A DNA stretch of 64,000 nt from an uncultured Latescibacterota bacterium (GCA_951813615.1 OX638377.1:2170001-2234000); one strand, 5' to 3'. Counted from the first letter of the stretch, positions 43,421 through 52,815 are shown. Notes: generated by a model not told the origin, from the letters alone. Numbers and translations: made by a program.

Positions 43421-45166
43421 TTAGACTTCATACTGAATCAATTCGGGCTGTTGGTTCAAACTAAGCACTGCTGGATTCGACTTCTTGGTGACTACTTTTT
43501 CCTCAATAGCCATCATCATCCAAGTGTCGAACTGCTTCTTCACTAGGCCATAGTGTTTTTCCAACTCTGCTTTTTTGATAGACCCGTTGGCAAGCCGTTC
43601 GCGGAGCGACTGAATAAAGTGCCCGTATAAGTCAGAACTCTGGTCTTGCGGGCGGCTGGTGTGCTCAGGCTGTTGGCTCAAACGATAAAGCACCCCCGGA
43701 TTCGACTCCTTGGTGACCACTTTTTCCTCGATAGCCCTGTTCATCCAAGCGTCGAATTGCTTCTTCAACAGGCCATAGTGTTTTTCTAACTCTGCTTTGT
43801 GTTTTTCCAACTCTGCTTTTTTGATAGACCCGTTGGCAAGCCGTTCGCGGAGCGACTGAATGAAGTGCCCGTATAAGCCAGAGCTATCCAATGGCTCCTG
43901 CGGACCGGTGTGTTCGGGCTGTTGGTTCAGACGATAAAGCACCCCTGGCCTCGGCTCCTTGGTGACCACTTTTTCCTCGATAGCCCTGTTCATCCAAGCG
44001 TCGAATTGCGACTGCTTAAGGTCATAGTGTTTTTCTAGCTCTGCTTTTTTGATAGACCCTTTTGCAAGTAGTTCGCGGAGCGACTGAATGAAGTGCCCGT
44101 ATAAGCCAGAGCTATCCAATGGCTCCTGCGGGCTAATGTGCGCGGGCTGTTCCGAGACGCTTCCAGCACCAGAAGGAGCGGTTCCTACTTCAGTGTCTGC
44201 ATATAAGGAGTCGGCCTCTATCTGCCCTGATGAGGCGGCTGATTGATCCGAGGCACAAATCCGCTGGATTACCTCCTGTGGGGGGCCTTGTGCATTATGG
44301 ACGCTTAAAAGGGCCGTATTGCCAGAACCATCGCTGTCTTGGCGGACCCAGATGGGCACCCATTGTTTCTTCATGTTCTCAATGGCACCTTCCCAAGTGC
44401 CGCCTTTTATGCCGGAATGAACAACTAATGCTCTGTCGGACAGACAGTAGATATACTTGTTCCTTTGCATGGCCTTGCCGACGGTGAAACCTGCTTCGGG
44501 GTTAAATGGCGAGATCAGCACCAGATCCTGAGACCGCAGATAGGATCGGTACATCTTACTTGACGACGCACGTAGCAGGCTGTCGGCAAGAATGCCGACA
44601 ACAGTGCCTCCTTTATCCAGTGCCCCAAACATTGCGGCTTGGTCAATCCCCCTCGCTCCGCCCGATACGACGGAGTAACCGGCATTAGCGACAGCCTCGC
44701 CGAATGCCTGAGTCCAAGAAAGATCGTTCTCCGAGGCATCTCGAGAACCGACGACCGCGATTCCTCTATAGCTCATAGAGCACAGCAGCGTTCGGCAGCC
44801 GCAGCCATACAGTACGGCGGGAGATGCTTGGCCGAGCCGCTTCTTTAGGCGGGCTGGATAGTCGTCGTCGGCACTCGTCAACCACCATAAGCCAGCTTGC
44901 GCCCATCGATCCTTGGCAAGCCCCAAGGCACTTCCTCGGTCTAGAAGCCTTTTGATCCGCTCTGTAGTTCCCCTAGGGTCAGACCTGCCTCCTAAGACTT
45001 CATCCACATTATCTAAGAGGTATTCTAGGGTTGCATTCCGTTCCTTGAGCCAATTTGCAAATGCCCACCATTCTTTTGTCGTTAAGGGTTTTGCTCCGCT
45101 GTCATCAGAGCCGGAAAGGTGTGCTGTCAGGAGCAGCACCGCATCGCTGTTGCCAGATGTAGCCAT
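43421..45166 (-). CDS. DprA/SLOG-fold protein with three C-terminal winged-helix-like repeats
   Basis: A 581-residue protein. Residues about 130-320 are the DprA (Smf) SLOG domain: RGIAVVGSRDASENDLSW, VVSGGARGIDQAAMFGAL, RNKYIYCLSDRALVV and SGIKGGTWEGAI, the nucleotide/ssDNA-binding motifs. From about 351 to the end are three copies of a 75-residue unit (LYGHFIQSLRERLANGSIKK, FDAWMNRAIEEKVVTKE), reading as winged-helix DNA-binding modules like the C-terminal domain of DprA, but triplicated. The middle copy carries an 8-residue duplication (AELEKHK/AELEKHY). ATG at 45166 is one base after the RecQ-PRTase stop, with AGGAGG inside that gene's end. True DprA loads RecA on incoming DNA; here a conflict role with the helicase is more likely. 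Confidence 0.8.
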   Translation of the reverse strand: MATSGNSDAVLLLTAHLSGSDDSGAKPLTTKEWWAFANWLKERNATLEYLLDNVDEVLGGRSDPRGTTERIKRLLDRGSALGLAKDRWAQAGLWWLTSADDDYPARLKKRLGQASPAVLYGCGCRTLLCSMSYRGIAVVGSRDASENDLSWTQAFGEAVANAGYSVVSGGARGIDQAAMFGALDKGGTVVGILADSLLRASSSKMYRSYLRSQDLVLISPFNPEAGFTVGKAMQRNKYIYCLSDRALVVHSGIKGGTWEGAIENMKKQWVPIWVRQDSDGSGNTALLSVHNAQGPPQEVIQRICASDQSAASSGQIEADSLYADTEVGTAPSGAGSVSEQPAHISPQEPLDSSGLYGHFIQSLRELLAKGSIKKAELEKHYDLKQSQFDAWMNRAIEEKVVTKEPRPGVLYRLNQQPEHTGPQEPLDSSGLYGHFIQSLRERLANGSIKKAELEKHKAELEKHYGLLKKQFDAWMNRAIEEKVVTKESNPGVLYRLSQQPEHTSRPQDQSSDLYGHFIQSLRERLANGSIKKAELEKHYGLVKKQFDTWMMMAIEEKVVTKKSNPAVLSLNQQPELIQYEV

Positions 45167-45167
45167 T

Positions 45168-47246
45168 TCAACCTCCTATGCCCGCTTTTGCCAGTCCTAC
45201 AGGATAAACCAAACCGCTTTCGGAGCGCCGCAGGAGCGCCGCCAGAACAGTCATCGTCCAGCGCGAGTCGACTACGTCGTCAATGAGTAGGACGGGCGAA
45301 GCCGGAACTCTGCCTACGACTTTGAACACGCCGTCGAGATTTCGGCATTGATGAAAGGTGTTCTCCTGCTGTTTCTGTGGCGGGCAGTCTCGCACTTTCT
45401 GTATCACATCGTAGAATGGCAGCTTGAGTTTATCTGCCAAGCGTCTTGCAAAATCAGGAACTAGGGTGGGGCACCGAAGCGATGGAACGCAGGTAACCCA
45501 TTGTGCAGGTGGATCGGGATGCCATCGTTCAAGGACCATTTCAGCCACTGCGCGGACAAGCTCGTCTCGGAAGTGCTCAGATTGCTTGTCTTCGGCGACG
45601 ACCGCGCCCCAGCCGGCATCTCCCCACTGGGACAGAATTCGCCCTTCCGACGCCAGCAACTCCGGTACTAAGCGGTCATTTGGAAACCCGTAGGTCGGCA
45701 GTGTTCCTTTTTCAATGCGCTTTCTCGGCTCGAACGGTAGTTCCGATCTGCGCAGAAAACGGACTGCTTCCACCTCTAGTGAGTGCTCGACTGTGGTTGC
45801 GATCACGGGCTTTCCCATGCAGTTCGCGCACTTGCCGCAGCTCTCGACTGTGGGATCGTCCAGCATGTATCCGAGGTATTCCATGAAGCAGTCATTGGTA
45901 TCGACGTACTCTTGGAACTCTTGCCACTCGCGGTCTCTCTGACTAGAAAGTCGATGAATGCGTTCCTGATCCAACTCGAATTCGGTTGCGGTGCGATGCC
46001 ATTTTGAATCGTCCTTTATGATGGGTGAAGGAACTTCGACGCTGAGAACTTTCAGTACCTGATCAATCTGGCTCTGGCGCATGTTTAGCTGGTTCTGTAG
46101 TTCAGCGATGGACTGACCGTCAGAGTCTTCCAAGGCATCGAGTACTTTCTCAACCGCACGTTCTGGCGGGAAGGCTGTTCGCCGAAAATAGTCGTGGATC
46201 TGCTCATCTTCCTCTCCTGCGAGCAGGATCCCAACGGCGCTAGGGATGGCCCGGCCGGCTCTGCCTACCTGCTGGTAGTAGGCGACGACCGAGCTAGGAG
46301 CCTGATAGTGGATGACGAAGCTGAGGTCTGGCTTGTCGTATCCCATGCCTAAGGCCGTGGTAGCGACTAGGACTTTGATCTCGTTGTTTAGTAGCATGTT
46401 TTCTATCTGGCAGCGTTTATCGTGATCAGCGCCCCCATGGTAGGCCCGAGCTGAAATGCCATACCGAGACAGCCAAGTGGCAACCTGTTCGGCGTCGCGC
46501 TTGGTGAGTACATACACTATGCCACTGCCTGGGATCTGCGGAATTGATTGGGCAAGCCATGCCAAGCGCGAGGCTTGATTGTCAAGCCTTATGGTTTGGA
46601 GCGAAAGCGAGTGACGCGAGAGCGGGCCGCGCTGGATTTGGAAATCAGCTAGCTGCGTCTTAATGTCGTCAATCACCCGGTCGTTGGCGGTTGCGGTCGT
46701 GCAGAGGACCGGTGTATTGCGCGGAAGCATTCTCAGCACGTTGGTCAAGCGCCGGTAATCAGGCCGGAAGTCATGGCCCCAGTCGGAAATACAATGCGCC
46801 TCGTCCACAACGAGCAGACCGATACGATCTGCAATTTTCATCAGTGTACTCTGGCGAAAGTCTTCGTTCGCGAGTCGTTCGGGCGTTATCAACAAGGCGT
46901 CGATCTGATCGTTAATCACGTCCGCGATGACGGCGTCCCAGTCATCGCGATTGGACGAGTCGATTGATGCAGCGCGTATCCCGAGTCGCTGCGCCGCCTC
47001 AACCTGATTGCGCATCAGGGCCAGCAGGGGCGATACGATGATGGTTGGGCCGCGACCTGCGTCGCGGAAGATTTTCGTGGCGACAAAGTACACGGCACTC
47101 TTGCCCCAGCCCGTCCGTTGCACTAGGAGCAGCTTGGCTCTCCGATTCGACACGGCATCAATCGCTTCCCACTGCCCAGCCCTGAACCGTGCCTCATGGT
47201 TGCCTACAGCTATCTGTAGAAGCCTCTCCGCTTGTTGTCTATTCAT
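45168..47246 (-). CDS. RecQ-family helicase fused to a phosphoribosyltransferase domain
   Basis: A 692-residue fusion. The RecQ part has RFRAGQWEAIDAV (Q-motif region), Walker A VQRTGWGKSA (about 42-51, with W for the usual S/G), DEAHCISDWGHDFRPDYRRL, TTALGMGYDKPD and QQVGRAGRAIPS, then the zinc-binding Cys set ESCGKCANCMGK. There is no HRDC domain. The C-terminal 200 residues contain VLLIDDVVDSRWTMTVLAAL, the PRPP-binding loop of a ComF/PRTase fold. ATG at 47246 has GGAGG upstream; a TTG at 47261 is in frame. The DprA-like gene follows one base after its stop. The combination echoes competence proteins (ComFC, DprA) and SLOG-linked conflict systems; function inferred. Confidence 0.85.
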   Translation of the reverse strand: MNRQQAERLLQIAVGNHEARFRAGQWEAIDAVSNRRAKLLLVQRTGWGKSAVYFVATKIFRDAGRGPTIIVSPLLALMRNQVEAAQRLGIRAASIDSSNRDDWDAVIADVINDQIDALLITPERLANEDFRQSTLMKIADRIGLLVVDEAHCISDWGHDFRPDYRRLTNVLRMLPRNTPVLCTTATANDRVIDDIKTQLADFQIQRGPLSRHSLSLQTIRLDNQASRLAWLAQSIPQIPGSGIVYVLTKRDAEQVATWLSRYGISARAYHGGADHDKRCQIENMLLNNEIKVLVATTALGMGYDKPDLSFVIHYQAPSSVVAYYQQVGRAGRAIPSAVGILLAGEEDEQIHDYFRRTAFPPERAVEKVLDALEDSDGQSIAELQNQLNMRQSQIDQVLKVLSVEVPSPIIKDDSKWHRTATEFELDQERIHRLSSQRDREWQEFQEYVDTNDCFMEYLGYMLDDPTVESCGKCANCMGKPVIATTVEHSLEVEAVRFLRRSELPFEPRKRIEKGTLPTYGFPNDRLVPELLASEGRILSQWGDAGWGAVVAEDKQSEHFRDELVRAVAEMVLERWHPDPPAQWVTCVPSLRCPTLVPDFARRLADKLKLPFYDVIQKVRDCPPQKQQENTFHQCRNLDGVFKVVGRVPASPVLLIDDVVDSRWTMTVLAALLRRSESGLVYPVGLAKAGIGG

Positions 47247-47304
47247 CCTAAATACCTCCAAATACCTAACGAAGCGAATAAAACAGCGTCAAGCTCAAGT
47301 CAAA

Positions 47305-47342
47305 GGCGGCCATCTCAGCACATCGAGATGGCCGCCCTTTTT
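47305..47342. terminator. Perfect GC-rich hairpin, second copy of the repeated terminator
   Basis: GGCGGCCATCTC (47305-47316) and GAGATGGCCGCC (47325-47336) form a perfect 12-bp stem with an 8-base loop, then CTTTTTG on the plus strand. The only genes here run on the minus strand, where just TTT follows the stem, so as a terminator for the SF1 helicase transcript it would be weak. Similarity to the hairpin at 43357-43395 continues about 25 bases further to the right in both copies. Confidence 0.6.
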
Positions 47343-47402
47343 GTTTTCATCTTCTGATAAGCAGCCTTGGGGATTTTGAGGTGAGGATGTTCGAATGGTA
47401 TC

Positions 47403-50400
47403 TCAGAGAGCCTCATTGTCTTGCGCTGACTCGGCCTCATCCATAATACGACGAAAGCTAATGGATTTATATATTACAATTAAGTAACTATCATAAGGGG
47501 AAGGTGCCGATGGTCCTACAAGAATTTCAGAAAGAGGATCATACCCCTCAAGGAAATAACGCTTGAATAAGAAACGGTCGCCGTTTTTCAATGCCTGCAA
47601 AAAGTCGTTGTCGCGATTCCAGGTACTGGAGGGCTTTAAATAGTCAAAAGTTTGAGCAGTCCCCGATAAATCTCCTGCTAATACTGACTCGTTTACCATA
47701 TGTCTGAGATTCGCTCCGTACTTGCGATCTAGGGACTTAACTACATGGTCAAAAGCATCTCGAACAGCCTGACCATACTCATCATCCTTATTAGTCTTTC
47801 CTATCCCAGAGATTTCAAGTATTCCTAACTCATCATGTACATAGACAAGATAAAAGTCAAACAGAGGATGGGGGTTCGGGGGATTATCGACTCTGTATTG
47901 AGACAGAATTCCACCTATTACTTCAAAGGGATCACCTAACTCTATACCCCGCAAGGGGCCCGCCTCGAGCGGAAGTCCAAAAGGAGAGGGTGCAACTCCT
48001 GTGGGTGGGTTAGTAGATCGTGAGTGCTCTACACGGCCTTTGGGAGAGGAAGGCGGCTTGGAAGGCGACGCGGGCGGTAAGTAGGTCGGCCCACTGCCAA
48101 TGGGACGTAACTTGTCAAGCTCTCCACCCGGAACAACGCGACCCTGCTGTTCCATCTTGTGCAGAATACTTCGCAGAAGCGAGCGCGATGGTAAGCGCTT
48201 GTCTAGGTGGGTCAGATTGGCAAGCACCACAAAATGTTCTTGCGCTCTGCTAACCGCGACGTTGATCAGACGCGCCCCAATATGGTCGGGTGGCACCCCC
48301 TGCACGAATTGCCCTATAGCCCTATGTCCGCTGCTTTCGGGGATTTCCAACAGCACTATTCGACGTTCGTCTCCTTGAAAACGATGAACTGTTCCGCACT
48401 GCACTAAGTTGTCGAGGCTATCCTCTTTGAGCAGCTTTTGGATCTGGCGCGCCTGCGCGGCATATGGTGTGCAGATGCCGAGGTCGTGGTTGGTTTCTAT
48501 TACACTGTTCTGTCGAAGATGCCACACAAAGTTCCTCACGAGCAATGCATGGAGTTTGTTGAAGCGCGAACCGGAATTATCTTGGCTCTCGACCGGCCCA
48601 AGATCAGACGTGTCAATGATCGTGAGGGGCTTTTCAAACGGATTTGGTGGTAAACGACCAGGTACCTTTTTTCGTATTGGGGATGTCCTCAGTTCACCTT
48701 CGTACATTGGCCCGGAGATAAGTTCACAGATTTCAGGGTGCATCCGAAACTGTGTGTTCAGCATTGCTAGGCCGGGAGCATCGGGTTTTGTCCGTTCCGT
48801 TGCGGTGAAAGAATCGAGCCCTAGCTCTTGGAAGATTGCTTCCTGTTCGGTCGTCACAATAGATGGTATCTGACGAAAATCGCCCGAGATTACCACTCGC
48901 TCGCTCGCCAGACCGGCCGAGAACCATACTGCCGGCCGAATAACCATTGACGCTTCGTCAATGATGACCAAGTCAAATTGGCCGATCTCCCCTGTGAGGT
49001 ATGCTGTAGTACAGGTCGCGCCAACGATCTTCGCGTCCCTTAGCACTGTCTTCCGAAGTGCTGCGATCTCTATCTCTATTTGGCGTATTTCGGCACTCAA
49101 CTCATCGCGTTGCTGTTTGGCTTTGTCGATGCTGGCTTGCACACTCATCCTGTCTTCACCGGCCTTAGCGGACCGGCGATCATCGTGCGTTTGCCTCGCC
49201 TGTTTGAAGCGCTGGCAAGCCGTTGCATATTGCTCTTTCAACTTCTGAATATAGGCATCAATCTGTGCGATTTCTTCTTTAAGTTGCCTCTTTTTTCCCG
49301 CTAGTTCGACTAAGCGCCGCGCCGCAATCTCGTCGATTGCCACATCTTTCCGAAGTGCTGCGATCTCTGTCTCTATTTGGCGTATTTCGGCACTCAACTC
49401 ATCGCGTTGCTGCTTAGACTGCTGCATATAGGCGATATAAGCATCGATCCGTGCGATTTCTTCTTCAAGTTGCCTCTTTTTTCCCGCTAGCTTGGCTGAG
49501 CGCCGCTCCGCAATCTCGTCGATTGCCACATCTTTGCCATATTTGGACTCCAGTTTGTCATCGGCGATTCGACCTAGACGGACAACCTTACCTCCCTCCA
49601 TGGCAGGGTGTTCATGGGTAAGTACTTCGCAAATCTTATAAAGAACCTGATCTACGGCCTTGTTTGTGTTGGAGCATATCAGAGCCCGCTTTCTACCATC
49701 GAATACCGAGTGCACAATCGCGCTTAACGTCATGGTTTTGCCACAACCGGGAGGACCCCAAATGAACGTTACTGCCTCCCTAAGTGCAGTATAGTAGGCT
49801 GCACGCTGACTGTCGTCTAGTTCAGAACCGCCATTCGCTTGGATTGGATGAACTGGCCTGTTGAGCAAGGCCCCTGGCTGGACTACCGCGTCGGCGAGAG
49901 TGCGGTTGAGCGTGATTTCTCCTTTATTGACTGCTTCGATTTTCTCCTTGAGTGCCTCCAAAAGTGCGGTCTTATAGATCATAAGCATGGCAGAGCGCAC
50001 CTCGTCGCCGATATCCTCCTTCAGGGCCAAGACCAGATGGCCAGCTCCAATCGACACGATTGTTCCCTCAACCCGCCGCTGATCGACTTGAATCTCGACT
50101 TGATCTTCCCGCTCTATCTTATCGGTAAAAGGGAAACGGTAGTGAATGTCATCACCGGCTGTCTCGGTGCGAAGACCTTTCTTAAGCTCATAGCGTTTCT
50201 GACCCGCTCCACTTGTCTTCATTTCTCGGATTAGCTCTCCGAGTGCCGCAATGAAGCGATCGGGAAGATCCGCATCGGCTGATAGGTCCAATGAGACTTC
50301 TCGTTTAAGCGGCCGTTCATATGCATTCGGCAAACCCGTCGTCCCGGGAGGATGAATCTTGGGACGAGAAGAGACCTCAGATGGTGGCTTAGGAGGTAGC

Positions 50401-50783
50401 GCGGATGTCTGGCGCTTTTCTGGATTTATAGGCGATTGGGTGGGCGTCATCTCCTGATACGTTCGTTGAAGCGCTCGTTCATGTGCAGTCGGCAAATCCG
50501 TCGTCTCAGTGGGACGAATCCCGGGATGGGAAGAGGCCTCATCTTGCTGCGCTTGTTGAAGCACATTCGGCAAACGATAACCCAAGCCAAGGAGGGCTGG
50601 ATTCGGCAAACCCTCTGGGCACTCTCTGCAGTAAGAATGCTTTGCGTCTTTGTACACGCCGCACTGTGGGCACTCGTTAATAGCATCTATCTGTTCTTTC
50701 TCCGAGTGCTCACGGCACAAATAATAGCCTTCCTGTACTTTCTCGCTACAGGATTGCTCTTTGCAAATGTTCGGTATAGTCAT
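47403..50783 (-). CDS. Large SF1 (Dna2/Upf1-like) helicase with zinc ribbon and duplicated coiled coil
   Basis: A 1126-residue protein. Residues 7-55 contain CKEQSC, CPQCGVYKD and YCREC, a zinc-ribbon set; then a Pro/Thr-rich linker to about 170. Walker A is GPPGCGKT (about 341) and Walker B IIDEAS (about 606). NTQFRMHPEICELI (about 675), TVHRFQGDERRI (about 800) and NVAVSRAQEH (about 845) are the SF1B motifs. A coiled coil inserted between motifs I and II is an internal duplication: DVAIDEIAERR...QQRDELSAEIRQIE and again DVAIDEIAARR...QQRDELSAEIRQIE. The last 230 residues are unassigned. It probably translocates on RNA or single-stranded DNA. It lies upstream of recQ-PRTase on the same strand (156-bp gap with a hairpin). 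Confidence 0.8.
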   Translation of the reverse strand: MTIPNICKEQSCSEKVQEGYYLCREHSEKEQIDAINECPQCGVYKDAKHSYCRECPEGLPNPALLGLGYRLPNVLQQAQQDEASSHPGIRPTETTDLPTAHERALQRTYQEMTPTQSPINPEKRQTSALPPKPPSEVSSRPKIHPPGTTGLPNAYERPLKREVSLDLSADADLPDRFIAALGELIREMKTSGAGQKRYELKKGLRTETAGDDIHYRFPFTDKIEREDQVEIQVDQRRVEGTIVSIGAGHLVLALKEDIGDEVRSAMLMIYKTALLEALKEKIEAVNKGEITLNRTLADAVVQPGALLNRPVHPIQANGGSELDDSQRAAYYTALREAVTFIWGPPGCGKTMTLSAIVHSVFDGRKRALICSNTNKAVDQVLYKICEVLTHEHPAMEGGKVVRLGRIADDKLESKYGKDVAIDEIAERRSAKLAGKKRQLEEEIARIDAYIAYMQQSKQQRDELSAEIRQIETEIAALRKDVAIDEIAARRLVELAGKKRQLKEEIAQIDAYIQKLKEQYATACQRFKQARQTHDDRRSAKAGEDRMSVQASIDKAKQQRDELSAEIRQIEIEIAALRKTVLRDAKIVGATCTTAYLTGEIGQFDLVIIDEASMVIRPAVWFSAGLASERVVISGDFRQIPSIVTTEQEAIFQELGLDSFTATERTKPDAPGLAMLNTQFRMHPEICELISGPMYEGELRTSPIRKKVPGRLPPNPFEKPLTIIDTSDLGPVESQDNSGSRFNKLHALLVRNFVWHLRQNSVIETNHDLGICTPYAAQARQIQKLLKEDSLDNLVQCGTVHRFQGDERRIVLLEIPESSGHRAIGQFVQGVPPDHIGARLINVAVSRAQEHFVVLANLTHLDKRLPSRSLLRSILHKMEQQGRVVPGGELDKLRPIGSGPTYLPPASPSKPPSSPKGRVEHSRSTNPPTGVAPSPFGLPLEAGPLRGIELGDPFEVIGGILSQYRVDNPPNPHPLFDFYLVYVHDELGILEISGIGKTNKDDEYGQAVRDAFDHVVKSLDRKYGANLRHMVNESVLAGDLSGTAQTFDYLKPSSTWNRDNDFLQALKNGDRFLFKRYFLEGYDPLSEILVGPSAPSPYDSYLIVIYKSISFRRIMDEAESAQDNEAL

Positions 50784-51073
50784 GGGATCCTTTGAGACGC
50801 CTACGACCGCCTCAAACCTGTCTCTTTTATGATTTAATAGATAGGCTTCCCATCAGCGTCTCGGGCTGATGGCTGCTCAAACTCGGCTCGCAAGCCGTCG
50901 AGAAACAGCGGATTAATATAACTTGGTGTGGGCGGGCATCCAGTCGCTAGCCGAGCAGACGCCTAAAGGCGATGCGATTTTGCAAACTCATACGGTGCCA
51001 CAAGCTCGCCTATTCGTAGTATGTCCATAGGAGGAGCATCTTGACGATTTTTTTGTACAGGTTATACCCGTTG
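50784..51073. other. Intergenic region with a short hairpin
   Basis: 290 bases between two minus-strand genes. CCATCAGC (50850-50857) and GCTGATGG (50865-50872) form an 8-bp perfect stem with a 7-base loop, without a T-run on either strand. The rest shows no coding frame or RNA gene; the AT-rich piece TTTTATGATTTAATAGATAG (50825-50844) is a likely promoter zone for the SF1 helicase gene (start 50783, minus strand). Confidence 0.45.
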
Positions 51074-52621
51074 TCACACTCGCACCACGTCAAACACCGC
51101 AATGTTGCGCTCGTCCTTGCTAAACTCCACGCCGATTAGGTAAATCGGCTGCTCCAAGGCGCGATACTTATCCGCATACCGTCGCTCCTGCAACTGCGCC
51201 ATCGCCGCACCCGCAGACGCCAACTCGACCACCTTGAACTCGAACAGATAGACATTGCCGTTGAACAAAACCGCCATGTCCAAGCGGCCGTGGCTACTGC
51301 TGTCCTCCACGGTGATGTCCAAGCCCAATCCTGCAAAGTAGGAGTAGAACACGCTGGCGTAGTAGCCCTCGTAGCGGGCGATGTCGTTGTTGGAGTACCA
51401 CTCGTAGGGAATGCTAGCGAAAAACGCGTGGAACAGCGTCTCTAGCCCGGCGAAGTCATTGGCTTCCAGCAGCCGATACAACTGGGTGCTATTGGCCGTC
51501 TGGCGCGTCGCATCCCGCACTAAGTAACGCAGCAGACTGCGGTTGAGGCTCTGGCGCACCTCTCGGTTGGGATAGCCCAACTGATAGACCGGCTCACCGC
51601 CGAAGTCCTCTTCTCCCGTTATCGTCAGGTAGCCAGTCTGGAACAGCAGCGCCTCGGTGGCGATGTCGTCCACGTCAAAGGTCGATAGTAGTTCGTCGCT
51701 GCCCTCCATCGCGCCGAGTTCTAAGGAACTGACGCGGCGCTTGAACAGCGTTTCGACTAGGAATGTTGGTGTGCCGGTCTCAAACCAATAGGCGGCGAAT
51801 CGGCGGCGGCGAAAGAGCAGGAGGATGTCGAAGGGGTTGTACATCTTCTCGTCGCCGAGCCAACTATAGCCGTTGTACCAATCGCGAATCTGGTTCCGAT
51901 CCAAGCCGGGCAGTTCCGGCGCGAATACGGCGTCTAGATCGGCGTCGGTATAGCCGCAGAGGGCCGAGTATTCGGGTTCAAGGGTGATATCGGTGAGGTT
52001 GTTGAGGCCAGAAAACAGGCTGACCTTGGAAAACTTGCTCACGCCGGTGATGAACGTGAAGCGGACGTGCGCGTCGCAGTCCTTGATGACCGCGTAGAGG
52101 CCGCGCAGAAAGTCGCGGTTGGCGCGGGCTACTTCCGGCACTTCCAGCGCATCGAGAATCGGCTTGTCGTATTCGTCGATTAGCACGGCGACCGGCTGCC
52201 CGGCTTGGTCGTGTAGGGCCTCTAGTAGAAAGGCAAAACGGCCGGGAGCCGTGGCATACTCGGAGACAATCCCCGCCCGGCGTTCGGCCGCGGCGAGTTG
52301 CTCCATGAGCGCGTCCTCTACGTAACCGGACTCTTTGAAGTTGCCGCTGCCAAAGCTGAGGCGTAGGACCGGATGGCGCACCGACCAGTCCCAACGGTCG
52401 TGGATGTACAGTCCCTTGAACAGCGGCTCGTTGCCCTCGAAAAATTCTTTGAGCGTATCCAAAAACAGGCTCTTGCCGAAGCGCCGTGGACGCGACAGGA
52501 AGTAGTGCTTACCCTCGTCGATCAGCCGGCGGATGTAGGCAGTTTTATCGACGTAGTAGCAGGTATCTTCGCGGACCTCGCGGAAGGTCTGAATGCCGAT
52601 GGGCAGTCTGCGTTTGCTCAT
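51074..52621 (-). CDS. AAA-ATPase-like/PD-(D/E)XK nuclease superfamily protein
   Basis: A 515-residue member of the large AAA-ATPase_like plus PDDEXK_9 family. RRLPIGIQTFREVREDTCYY and VDKTAYIRRLIDEG are the family's opening. FLSRPRRFGKSLFLDTL is a Walker A variant, and AVLIDEYDKPIL is Walker B. The C-terminal domain has GRLDMAVLFNGNVYLFEFKV, the D...ExK nuclease core. Such proteins occur in many copies in Bacteroidetes-like and uncultured genomes; function is unproven but mobile or defence-related roles are suspected. ATG at 52621. It is next to the helicase cassette on the same strand with a 290-bp gap, so it is not clearly part of it. Confidence 0.9.
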   Translation of the reverse strand: MSKRRLPIGIQTFREVREDTCYYVDKTAYIRRLIDEGKHYFLSRPRRFGKSLFLDTLKEFFEGNEPLFKGLYIHDRWDWSVRHPVLRLSFGSGNFKESGYVEDALMEQLAAAERRAGIVSEYATAPGRFAFLLEALHDQAGQPVAVLIDEYDKPILDALEVPEVARANRDFLRGLYAVIKDCDAHVRFTFITGVSKFSKVSLFSGLNNLTDITLEPEYSALCGYTDADLDAVFAPELPGLDRNQIRDWYNGYSWLGDEKMYNPFDILLLFRRRRFAAYWFETGTPTFLVETLFKRRVSSLELGAMEGSDELLSTFDVDDIATEALLFQTGYLTITGEEDFGGEPVYQLGYPNREVRQSLNRSLLRYLVRDATRQTANSTQLYRLLEANDFAGLETLFHAFFASIPYEWYSNNDIARYEGYYASVFYSYFAGLGLDITVEDSSSHGRLDMAVLFNGNVYLFEFKVVELASAGAAMAQLQERRYADKYRALEQPIYLIGVEFSKDERNIAVFDVVRV

Positions 52622-52815
52622 GGCTGTCTCCTTGGCTTTTGGGTCGAGACGTGGTTATCTGCTTGCGGCCTCTTCCGCACGGACCGCTCCAGCGCAGAGT
52701 TGCGCGATGGCTTTGGTAGGGCTGGCTGGGTCCTCGTATTATCTTAATGGTCGGCGTTAGCGTACTCAATATCGACGAGATTACAAAACAGTGTCAGGCT
52801 TAACAAGAGGGGAAG

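Noticed and set aside
43421..45166. True competence gene dprA
   Set aside because: The SLOG motifs fit, but the triplicated C-terminus and coupling to a RecQ-PRTase fusion are not the housekeeping dprA arrangement.
47305..47342. Strong terminator for the SF1 helicase gene
   Set aside because: The T-run lies on the plus strand; on the minus strand only three T follow the stem, so a terminator call for that gene is weak. Kept as a repeated hairpin.
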